Source of the DNA: an uncultured Clostridiaceae bacterium
GTDB lineage: Bacteria > Bacillota > Clostridia > Lachnospirales > Lachnospiraceae
Reading direction: 5' to 3'
Assembly: GCA_949948825.1 (NCBI GenBank)
Contig: CATLIJ010000098.1
Span: 1-8,301, forward strand
DNA length: 8,301 nt
The position numbers were made by a program, and so were the translations under genes. Position 1 is the first letter of the stretch; the number at the start of each line of letters is the position of its first letter. Under the pieces are notes generated by a model, which was not told the DNA's origin, made no database searches, and saw nothing but the letters and a program-made list of their open reading frames with translations. Positions 1 through 6,456 of this stretch are shown in pieces.

Positions 1-232
1 TTTTCTTACTCCCGGAAGTCTGCCACCCATCATGCAGGCATTCTGTCTTCACTAATCCGGTCTTGAAATCATAGATCTCATTTGCATGCTCCCTTGTATC
101 CCTGTCGATTCCCAGGCAGTAAACCAGCGCCGCATGGTAGGCATCCTGATACCGGCATTGCGGCAAATATTGTTCATAGAACAACTTATGAGTTTGACTC
201 CGAAACAGCATTACTCCTTCTTCTTTCTTCAC
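1..232 (-). CDS. DUF6075-like protein, N-terminal part (runs off left edge)
   Basis: An open frame starts at a GTG (232-230) and continues to the left edge, giving 77 codons. The protein begins MKKEEGVMLFRSQTHKLFYE and contains YHAALVYCLGI, IYDFKTG and CLHDGWQTSGS. This pattern (LFxSxxH near the start, YHxALxYCLGI, then DFKxGxxKxECLHxGWQTxGS) matches my recollection of DUF6075, a small family of unknown function common in Clostridia, often on mobile or accessory DNA. GTG is preferred as start because a perfect AGGAGG (cctcct at 239-244) sits six bases upstream. An in-frame ATG at 211-209 is a possible alternative and would give the more usual MLF start. The gene reads away from everything else in the window. 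No clear promoter was found upstream. Function is unknown, and family membership was recognised by eye. Confidence 0.72.
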   Translation of the reverse strand, partial: MKKEEGVMLFRSQTHKLFYEQYLPQCRYQDAYHAALVYCLGIDRDTREHANEIYDFKTGLVKTECLHDGWQTSGSKK

Positions 233-375
233 AGAATTCCTCCTTTTTCTCCTCTATCAAAAAGCATACAAAAACTCCATTTTTGACTACTTTCCACCTC
301 ATTCCTTTTTCTTGACAAGCCTTTATATTTCTTATAAACTATACACATATTCAATCGTTCATTCCTTTTAATTGA

Positions 376-428
376 GGGCAGTTTTAGATAATTTTTTTAT
401 CACCTTCCTTCTCCCTTCAAAACTGCCC
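376..428. repeat. 10-bp perfect inverted repeat with 33-base spacer
   Basis: gggcagtttt at 376-385 is the exact reverse complement of aaaactgccc at 419-428. Neither side is followed by a T-run, so it is not a typical intrinsic terminator. It lies in the non-coding stretch before the spoVB break and could be a protein-binding or recombination site. That role is speculation. Confidence 0.5.
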
Positions 429-470
429 ACCCCTCGTGTTATATTGGGTACAAAAACGTACTGCATAAAA

Positions 471-539
471 AATAGGAATAAAATCAAAAAACCTCGTAAA
501 CATCGGCGTTTATCAAAGTTTTCTAACTTTATCCCTATT
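471..539. repeat. 69-base imperfect palindrome beside the spoVB break
   Basis: Three nested complementary blocks share nearly the same centre: 471-482 with 528-539 (11 of 12 bases pair), 488-492 with 518-522 (5 of 5) and 497-501 with 508-512 (5 of 5), leaving a six-base loop atcggc. Small internal loops separate the blocks. Read on the minus strand the hairpin is followed by TTTTTT, so a weak AT-rich terminator is one possibility. A folded-DNA end or recombination site of a mobile element is another, since spoVB homology begins about 10 bases beyond it. Confidence 0.5.
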
Positions 540-548
540 ATAACTCCA

Positions 549-1271
549 TCCCCCTTTATCCTCTTCCCCTCCGCCATCACCAACTCCTTAGCCGTGCTGC
601 TGCTCCCCAGCGTAGCCAAGGACCAGGCGGAAGGCCGCAAGGGCAGCATCGCCGCCAGCATGTCCCTGTCCCTGCGCTACAGCCTTTATATGGGCATCCT
701 GTGCATCGGCATTTTTACCCTTTTTGGAGAAGAATTGGGTACCAGTGTATTTCATGATCCAGATGCCGGAAGATTTATCCGGATTCTGGCATGGCTTTGT
801 CCCTTTTTATATCTGGCCACCACTATGGGAAGCATTTTAAATGGACTGGGAAAAACCCGCACCACCTTCCTTCAAAATACCGCTTCCCTGCTGCTGCGTA
901 TTGGTTTTGTGCTGTTTGGCATCCCCTGGTTTGGTATTCTGGCCTATTTGTGGGGCATGTTAATCAGTGAGATCCTCCTGGCTCTTCTCCATCTGTGGTC
1001 CTTAAAAAAAATGGTTTCCTTTACCTGGGATGCCTGGGATATGATTGTCAAGCCTGCCCTGCTTTTGATGATCTCCATTGGTGTATTTTATTTCACAGAT
1101 GGCCTTTATCCCTTTTCCGGTTCCCTTCCCATGTTTTTTGTGACAGCAATCCAAATCCTGTTTTTGTGCTTTTGCTATGGCGGGCTTTTGCTGGTTTTTC
1201 ATTTTGCCCGAAAAGGGAAGGACCAGCTGGCCCGGTGCTGGAACCATTCCGTGGAAAATGAAATCCGGTAA
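549..1271 (+). pseudogene. spoVB: 5'-truncated spoVB-like flippase (polysaccharide/lipid exporter, MATE-like), C-terminal half
   Basis: The frame ending at TAA 1269-1271 encodes a membrane protein with at least five hydrophobic segments. Recognisable sequence starts near PFILFPSAITNSLAVLLLP and continues with RYSLYMGILCIGIFTLFGEE and GSILNGLGKT, all typical of the C-terminal half of SpoVB/MurJ-like flippases (MATE/MOP superfamily). SpoVB is needed for spore cortex synthesis, and relatives move lipid-linked sugars across the membrane. Full-length members have about 500-550 residues; about 240 codons remain. The frame stays open upstream to a TTG at 372, but those codons are basic, low-complexity and unlike the family, and no ribosome binding site precedes them. 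The N-terminal half is therefore missing, and I call it a remnant. Bases about 549-715 have noticeably GC-richer codons than the rest of the gene, hinting at mosaic origin. The gene ends 59 bases before a terminator. The spoVB name is by similarity; other family members are possible. Confidence 0.78.
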
Positions 1272-1330
1272 AAAAATCACCCGCTGTCAGCGCCCTCCAA
1301 GTCTCTTCCCTCATTCTGCTTCTGTTACCA

Positions 1331-1378
1331 TAAAAAGCCTGGAAGCATGCATTTTACAACACACTTTCAGGCTTTTTA
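1331..1378. terminator. Bidirectional intrinsic terminator between convergent genes
   Basis: aaaaagcctg (1332-1341) pairs perfectly with caggcttttt (1368-1377), and bases 1331 and 1378 add one more pair. The stem carries an A-run on one side and a T-run on the other, so it can terminate plus-strand transcription from the spoVB remnant and minus-strand transcription from the SUKH gene. The 26-base loop contains gcatgc. Confidence 0.85.
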
Positions 1379-1428
1379 CAAACCTCCAACCTGACTCCCA
1401 AATTGGCAAAAATTTTATATCTGAAATT

Positions 1429-1818
1429 TTACGATTCACATGACAGGATATATTCTTTCATACTTAAAAATATTCTCTTCATTCCAATGGGACTGAATTC
1501 ATACCCCTGCCCGTCCTCGTTCTGCAAAATCAGAATCCCATCGATTCCCAAATTCTCCACCACATAGCAGTCTTTCGTAAATCCCAGGGTATTCCTTCTT
1601 TCCCTTAAAGTTTCCTCCACTACATCCACATAGGCATCACCGCCCAGCCCCATGAATTCATGGCTTCCAAAAGAAGCTGCCCCATAATCCATAAGATAAT
1701 TCCGAAATTCGCTGCTGAACCGAAGACCAAGCCATTTCTCGGCATTGATTACAGTCCGGGCATCTGCCCCTTTCCGATGAAACACTTTAGATTGTATCTG
1801 CTCCAGTAATTTACTCAT
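1429..1818 (-). CDS. SUKH-superfamily (SMI1/KNR4) immunity protein
   Basis: The product has 129 residues and is intact. SMI1/KNR4-type features are the N-terminal helix, LGLRFSSEFRNYLMDYGAASFG (residues 30-51), EFMGLG (54-59) and GIDGILILQNEDGQGYEFSP (91-110). SUKH proteins in bacteria commonly neutralise nuclease toxins encoded just upstream, and that is the arrangement here: the LHH nuclease frame ends with TGA at 1822-1820, one base before this ATG. I chose the ATG at 1818-1816 because GGAGG (cctcc at 1828-1832) sits nine bases upstream. The same frame is open back to 1884, but that extension overlaps the toxin and lacks family character. No membrane segment or signal peptide is visible, so it is probably cytoplasmic. 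It is the only undamaged gene of its operon, so it may persist as an orphan immunity gene. The partner is inferred from position. Confidence 0.85.
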   Translation of the reverse strand: MSKLLEQIQSKVFHRKGADARTVINAEKWLGLRFSSEFRNYLMDYGAASFGSHEFMGLGGDAYVDVVEETLRERRNTLGFTKDCYVVENLGIDGILILQNEDGQGYEFSPIGMKRIFLSMKEYILSCES

Positions 1819-1819
1819 C

Positions 1820-2373
1820 TCATTCTGCCTCCGCCCGTTCTCTCCAGTGTCCGGCCCGCTCCATGGCAAATGCCTCTCTGCCAATCTCGCTTCCTTTCAC
1901 CTTAATGTGAAGAACCCCATCATTTCCTTTTCCTCTATGTTCCTCCATGGTCAGCTCTGCAAGGAGAGAGTCCTGATGCTGCCCAATATGGTGAAGTTCA
2001 TAGGACCGCCCCTGAGGGGTCAGCGGCGCCAGTCCGTCCACCATCCTCTCCCTGTTGGTCCGTCCAAAGCTGTCTTTCTAATCAAGATTAATCTCAGGCC
2101 TCACCAGGCAGGCTTTTTCTCCCACCTGGACTTCCCTAAAGCCTGCCTTTTCATAAATCTCAAATTCCTCCACGGAGCCATAGCCTCCACAACCTGATGA
2201 GACCACTGGGTCTTTTTCCTGATCTCCTCCTTCTGTTCCAAAGTCAGCTGCGGCCTCTCCTCAGGTTCCTGCACTTCATAAGGCTTATCCAGACTTTCCA
2301 TATCTGTGGCTTCTCCAAATGAAACCTCTCTGGTTTCCGTTCCATCCATCTCAGAATGTTCAAATCTTCCCAT
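1820..2373 (-). pseudogene. Stand-alone LHH-type HNH/Endonuclease VII toxin, broken by a frameshift and a stop codon
   Basis: Two frames together encode one toxin. The first starts at ATG 2373 with AAGGAG seven bases upstream, reads MGRFEHSEMDGTETREV and continues to IRKKTQWSHQVVEAM. The second resumes as SVEEFEIYEKAGF, then KDSFGRTNRERMVDGLAPL, YELHHIGQHQDSLLAELT and EEHRGKGNDGVLH, ending at TGA 1822-1820. The LHH core and its flanks (GRTNxERMxxGLAPL, ELHHIGQ, EEHRGKGND) are hallmarks of LHH nucleases of the HNH/Endo VII fold, DNases common at polymorphic-toxin C-termini. One base is missing near 2174-2180, and an in-frame TAG lies at 2080-2078 just before KDSFGRTN. Restoring the missing base gives 555 bases, exactly 185 codons. 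The reconstructed protein has about 184 residues and no visible WXG, LXG, RHS or signal sequence. It lies 46 bases after the ATPase gene and one base before its SUKH immunity gene. As written it should not yield active nuclease. Confidence 0.83.
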
Positions 2374-2380
2374 TCCTTCT

Positions 2381-2386
2381 CTCCTT
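2381..2386 (-). promoter_or_regulatory. Ribosome binding site that fixes the toxin start
   Basis: AAGGAG on the minus strand, seven bases before ATG 2373-2371. It shows that the toxin was an independent short protein rather than the tail of a long secreted polymorphic toxin. Confidence 0.7.
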
Positions 2387-4039
2387 GTACATGTTGTAGG
2401 CAGAACATCTTAAGACGCCTTATATCAACCGGTTCCGTATCTCATGGTCCCACTCATAATATTGCCGCAATTCCTCTTCTCCGCCTTTTGAATACACTTT
2501 TATCAGGCAATGGCTGATCTCAAGTCTTTCCCTCTCTGTTATCATGCTGTCCATACAATGTGTCAAAAGATTTTCCAGGCCATGTTCCATCTGTCCCGCC
2601 GAATCCGCCCGCCTCAATGTGTGGATCAGTTCTTTCTGACATCCCATAACTTCTGTCACCAGCTTTGCCAGCCTGTCAAATTTGTATCCTTCCCATGGAT
2701 TCCTATGGCAGTCCTCCTCCTGTGCAGAAAAATTCCTGTTCAGCATTAATCTGCTCCTTGTGGAAATCGGGAGACTGTCTATACCCTGCCGAACGATTTC
2801 CATGTCTACATTCAGTCTGCCAAAACCCCGGCTTTTGATCAGCCATTTCACCAGCTCTCTTCTGGCCTGTTTCTCCCACCTTGTATCCCTCTCCTCTTTC
2901 TCCCCATACCGATATCCTTCGCCATACTCATATCTGGCAAACCGGCACAGCACCGATTCCAGCCAATGGCTCTGATATACCGCTGCCACACCCAAAGGCA
3001 GCTTTGCCAGCTCCTCCATCTGTCCCTCATTCAGCCCAGCGGCCCTGCCTGCCAAAAGCCGGTCCTGATATTCCGGAATCCGCAGAAGAATCTTGGTATT
3101 GGTATTGCGGATTACAGCCATATCCAGAAGTCCCGGGGCCTGGTCCGCAATGACGAACCCCTCGCCGTAGGTGTGCATCTCTGCAATTGCATCGGCTATC
3201 ATTTCCACAGACTTTCCAGTGATATTGCTGCCCTCTGGATTCCTTTCCCCTGAAGTACGTTTTAACAGATGATGAGCCTCTTCCAAAACAGTCACATGAT
3301 GAAGATGTCGGTTGACTCCCTCCTGACACAATCGGTATTCCTGAAGCTTTATAATCAGAATCCCCATGATCAGAGCTTTGGTCTCCATGGAACCCACTCT
3401 GCTTAGATCTATGATCACGCTGCAATCAAATAATCGTTCTCCCTCCAACTCATCTGCAGTAAATATCTTCCCGTTGAGACCATTAGTCAAAGAGTTCACT
3501 CTTGTCAAAAGAGAGCCTTTGTAATTACTCTTTACCTCTGTATCATAAGCCGAAGCTTTAACCACCATGTCCAATGCCTCTCTCAGATCAAAAAAGGAAG
3601 GGAATATCTTATCTCCATACTGGTTTTCTGAAAAATCCAAATCCCATCCGCAGGATATATAAACCTCCTCCAACGCCTCCTTAAGTATGGTCGGCATGGC
3701 TGCGTACATGGGCCAGCATACATTGAATATCTCTATAAGCCGGTCTATATGTTCCAGCACGTGAATATCCTCAGGATATGAGAATGGATTCACCTTCAAA
3801 AGCTTTGTTCTCTTCTCGTTATTGCCTAAAGCCGTTACATCCGGCTGTTTTCCGAAAATATGCTTGTACTCTCCCTTGGCAGGTTCCACCACCATAAAAA
3901 GAATCCGTTTATGCTGTAATTGTTCCAAAATCTGACAGATGGCATTGGATTTGCCGGAACCCGTAGAACCGGCCACAAATGTATGGGATGCCAGAGAATC
4001 CAAATTAAGCCTTACCTTCTGGTTTTCTTCTTTTCCCTG

Positions 4040-4042
4040 AAA
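4040..4042 (-). other. Frameshift site 2 in the ATPase gene (T-run)
   Basis: The upstream frame reads GRLYFREKKKTRR and stops at 4012. One extra T gives GRLYFQGKEENQKVRLNLDSLASHTF, which runs directly into the Walker A region. This points to a one-base loss just before the ATPase core. Confidence 0.65.
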
Positions 4043-4758
4043 TACAACCGCCCCAACTCTATGTTCTCTCCCTCTGGCCCTATTATATTTCTTCCAAAGG
4101 GATGCATGGGAATCACGACAAGGCCGCTTATGGACTTTTTGGGAAATCTCAGTTCAACGGTCAGTTCCGGTCCGCTTACCATAGTACAGGGAGAAACTAT
4201 CACTTGTTCCTTTACCTGAAATCTCGGATGGGTCAGCTTCTGAAAACATTTTAGGATTTTCTGAAAATTATCGCTTTTTCCGTCCGTCCCATAACCAGAT
4301 ACCCTGCTGTTTATCTCTTCCCAGCAGTTGACAGCCGAGATATGGACGGCAGAACGTTCTCCTTTCATAAGAGAAAGGAAATTACCTGCTGCATTTAACG
4401 CGGTCTCCTTATCATCTGCAATCACATAAGTAGCCGCATGGAACGCTCCATAGCCTTCGCACTCATCAATCCGTTCTATATTTTTTTCAATCTTATCCAG
4501 CATGGATTTGACTGTCCGGTTCTCCACTGATACCTGCGTGTTCTCATTCGCCGTGCGCCCCGCTCCCACAGTGCCGGAATGCGCCCTGCCCGTCTGACTG
4601 CTGGTCTGATAACTGGTGGACACGCTATTGGTAACAGCGCTTCCCTGGCTCTGTGAATGATTAAAACCCGCCTGAACGCCAAACATGACTCCCAAACTGA
4701 TTCCGCCGGATACTCCTGCACTAAACCCATTGGAGGAATATACACTTTGAGACCTTCC

Positions 4759-4761
4759 TTA
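4759..4761 (-). other. In-frame TAA within the ATPase gene
   Basis: The frame reads ITEEITRT, TAA, GRSQSVYSSNGFSAG with no change of phase. The part after the stop lacks an ATG until 4686-4684 and continues family-like sequence. One substitution from CAA or GAA would explain it. Confidence 0.65.
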
Positions 4762-5510
4762 AGTTCTCGTTATTTCTTCGGTAATTCCCTTCACATAATT
4801 CTTCGTGTCAGTTTGGGAAAGGCTGATGGTCTCGGATGTTCCTTTAGTTTCTATGATTTTATACAATGGCAGCAGGTGATTATAAATGTTCTCATAGCCA
4901 TGGCGGATATCCATAAGGCTTTCCGGGGGCACTGGATCTGCTATGGTAAGGAACGTATATTTTCTTCCCTTCAGGGCCTCCACCAGATTCTGGATTCCCT
5001 GAACATAAGTACCTATGCCGGATTCCTCCTTTCGCAGAAACAAAACCACGGAAACAGAACAAAGAGCCTTGCCATTTATGGCGGCTTTAAACTGTTCCAA
5101 TTCTTCCCTCCGGATCTGTTCTCCCATATCAGAACCGCTGAAATTGCCGGCAATGGTATCGGCAAATGCGCAAAGAAGCGCTTCCCTGCTCTGCTGTCCG
5201 GCCGCCCCTTTCTCTTCTTTCGCCACAATTCCAATATAATAATCCACAATATCTCCATGGCTTTGTATAGAAGTAATAATGGTTCCTTTCAAAGCATAGG
5301 CCACATTTACCACAGTAATTAATTTAGTGAGAAAATTCTCGTCCGGATCATAGACAAACCTTTTCAGATGGTAAATCCTGGCATGCTTCTCCATGGCCAC
5401 TGACAATTCGTTCAGAGTCAGACCCTGAAGTTTGTAAGTTTCTCCATTGGTTAAAAAGGACAGATAGCTTTTATTGATAATGCTGTCTGTAAGCTTTAAA
5501 ACATCATCGA

Positions 5511-5516
5511 TTTTTT
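5511..5516 (-). other. Frameshift site 1 in the ATPase gene (A-run)
   Basis: Six A on the minus strand. From the ATG the frame reads MASKENQLKKSMMF and stops. With one more A it reads QLKKIDDVLKLTDSI and joins the long downstream frame, which has no ATG or GTG start of its own until about position 5400. A one-base deletion or a sequencing slip is the simplest explanation. Confidence 0.65.
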
Positions 5517-5555
5517 CAGCTGGTTCTCTTTGGAAGCCATGGCCTCCTTCCTCCC

Positions 5556-6246
5556 CTACGTTCTTATTTCTTTAAATTTCATTTCGCATAAAATGTCTTT
5601 CATGGCCTGCACATACTGTCCGCCTTTTTCGATTTTCCTCTCCTTATTTGCCATATCCGCTTTCAATGCATCAAATTCTTTCTGCACCTTTTCCAGAATA
5701 TTGTCGCACAGAACAGTCTGATGTTCCTGCATGTCCTTCCGAAAATCCCGGATCGTCACATCGACGTTTTCCTGAATAGACACGTATAGCTTTTTCACCG
5801 TCTTTGACAGGGTCCTCCGGAACCTGTCCTGGTCGCTGTTACTCCTGATCTCACCGAAAAATTCATTGCCGATTTCCTCCAGCTCTTTGCTAACATCAAT
5901 GTGAACCTCCGAAAAATCGATCCTGTTTAAAATATTCTGAACCACGATCCTAAAATAGTTCACATCAAAATCCTTATCTCCTGTATCAAAATTCCTGGCT
6001 GCTATCTCAAGAAACCTCCGCCTGTAGGCTTTGAGCTCCACGATTGTGCGAAACACTTCTTCAATAGCGCTGGCCGCATGTTTGCCGTAGGCAGTGATCT
6101 GTTCCAAAGCATCGGAAGCTGCCAGATAAGTGTAGGTGATAGTGTAACTGTCATGGGACACTTCTCTTCCCAATTTAATCGGTCCTAATTTGAATTTATA
6201 GGTAACAAAAGTCTCATAGTGGACTTCTGTTCCGGTCCGTGTCTCC
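5556..6246 (-). pseudogene. Unknown helical/coiled-coil protein, 5' end replaced by a palindromic element
   Basis: The frame ends at TAG 5558-5556 and encodes about 230 residues after the palindrome boundary, beginning LETRTGTEVHYETFVTYKFKLGPIKLGREVSHDSYTITYTYL. The first ~50 residues look beta-rich; the rest is strongly charged and predicted helical, with likely coiled coil from about QENVDVTIRDFRKDMQEHQ to the end. There is no signal peptide, membrane segment or catalytic motif that I can recognise. The frame stays open through the palindrome to a GTG at 6386, but those 47 residues are translated repeat, include five Cys or His in odd context, and have no ribosome binding site. The true N-terminus is therefore probably lost. 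The gene sits 15 bases upstream of the ATPase start, so it was the ATPase's operon partner, perhaps a substrate adaptor or structural component; that role is only inferred. No known family was recognised. Confidence 0.6.
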
Positions 6247-6409
6247 AGTACAACATTGCGGAAATAACAGTGAATAAAGTGCCAGATGCCTGCGTCATCT
6301 GTGCGTCTGCAAAGCGACGGCGTAGTGGTGCCTACGTCTAGCTTTGCAGACGTGCAGAGGGCGTAGACAGCGGGTGCTTTATTCACCGGAATTTCTGCAA
6401 TGCTGTACT
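6247..6409. repeat. 163-bp near-palindrome, MITE-like element
   Basis: Arms 6247-6315 and 6341-6409 pair about a single centre at 6328 without any indel; by my count 54 of 69 positions are complementary. The best blocks are 6304-6315 with 6341-6352 (12 of 12) and 6270-6279 with 6377-6386 (10 of 10). The middle holds a further short hairpin (gtag 6322-6325 with ctac 6332-6335). Complementarity stops at both ends. TA dinucleotides at 6249-6250 and 6406-6407 could be a target duplication flanking ends CAACATTGC/GCAATGCTG, but this is uncertain. No transposase is encoded. It lies between the heparinase gene and the broken first operon gene and provides the latter's only upstream start. Alternatives are the scar of an inverted duplication or a structured RNA. 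Confidence 0.7.
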
Positions 6410-6420
6410 AGTATAATCCA

Positions 6421-6454
6421 ATTCCAAAGGGACAGGAGATCTGTCTGTTGGAAT
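6421..6454 (-). terminator. Stem-loop after the heparinase gene, possible weak terminator
   Basis: attccaa (6421-6427) pairs with ttggaat (6448-6454), and inside it gacag (6431-6435) pairs with ctgtc (6441-6445). It lies two bases after the heparinase stop codon, where a terminator is expected, but no T-run follows on the minus strand. Termination efficiency is therefore doubtful. Confidence 0.4.
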
Positions 6455-6456
6455 GA

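Larger units (their letters stand above)
233..548. other. Non-coding stretch between DUF6075-like gene and truncated spoVB
   Basis: I see no credible gene here. Frames on both strands lack ribosome binding sites and recognisable protein content. The plus frame entering spoVB is open from a TTG at 372 but encodes low-complexity basic sequence. The stretch is AT-rich and holds two inverted repeats (376-428 and 471-539). A TTGACA (312-317) with TATAAA (333-338) at only 15 bases spacing could be a weak plus-strand promoter, with no obvious gene to serve. The stretch ends where spoVB homology begins, so it probably contains the boundary of a rearrangement or inserted element. Confidence 0.5.
2420..5540 (-). 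pseudogene. HerA/FtsK-superfamily ATPase (DUF87-like), interrupted by two frameshifts and one stop
   Basis: Three consecutive frames form one large motor ATPase. The proposed start ATG 5540-5538 (MASKENQLKK) follows GGAGG elements (GGGGAGGAAGGAGG, 5556-5543). A one-base loss in the A-run (T-run at 5511-5516) shifts into IDDVLKLTDSIINKSYL. An in-frame TAA at 4761-4759 (codon ~261) follows. Reading then continues in the same frame through a Ser/Gly/Thr-rich segment. A one-base loss in a T-run (4040-4042) precedes QGKEENQKVRLNLDSLASHTF. Adding the two lost bases gives 3123 bases, exactly 1041 codons. The ATPase domain has Walker A GSTGSGKS (~residues 525-532), Walker B VTVLEEAHHLL (~750-760), FVIADQAPGLLD and a following TKILLRIPEYQDR segment, as in HerA/VirB4-like hexameric pumps. 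Such ATPases move DNA or protein substrates. The N-terminal ~260 residues are unassigned. It follows the unknown helical gene by 15 bases and precedes the toxin by 46. The 2420-4003 frame alone could make an orphan ATPase domain if translated. Confidence 0.82.

Noticed and set aside
372..548. The upstream 59 codons of the spoVB frame as a genuine N-terminus.
   Set aside because: They start at a TTG without ribosome binding site, are basic and low-complexity, and overlap two inverted repeats.
368..661. 97-residue minus-strand frame overlapping the spoVB start.
   Set aside because: It is antisense to the recognisable flippase sequence, has no ribosome binding site and resembles no family.
1819..1884. 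N-terminal extension of the SUKH protein to 151 residues.
   Set aside because: The extension overlaps the end of the toxin and is unlike the family; ATG 1818 has a well-spaced GGAGG.
1847..2197. 116-residue plus-strand frame across the toxin.
   Set aside because: It is opposite the LHH motif-bearing frame and has no recognisable content.
2078..4761. Possible stop-codon recoding, since TAG (2080-2078) and TAA (4761-4759) both fall where Gln or Glu would fit.
   Set aside because: TAA and TAG also end the SUKH, ATPase, heparinase, spoVB and 5556 genes at sensible places, and frameshifts occur in the same genes. Ordinary decay explains the stops better.
4657..5322. 221-residue plus-strand frame opposite the ATPase N-terminal region.
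   Set aside because: It is antisense to the operon frame, which is supported by the 1041-codon reconstruction; no motifs or ribosome binding site.
6247..6409. The palindrome as a simple intrinsic terminator of the heparinase gene.
   Set aside because: It is far longer than a terminator stem, has mismatches throughout and is not followed by a T-run on either strand.
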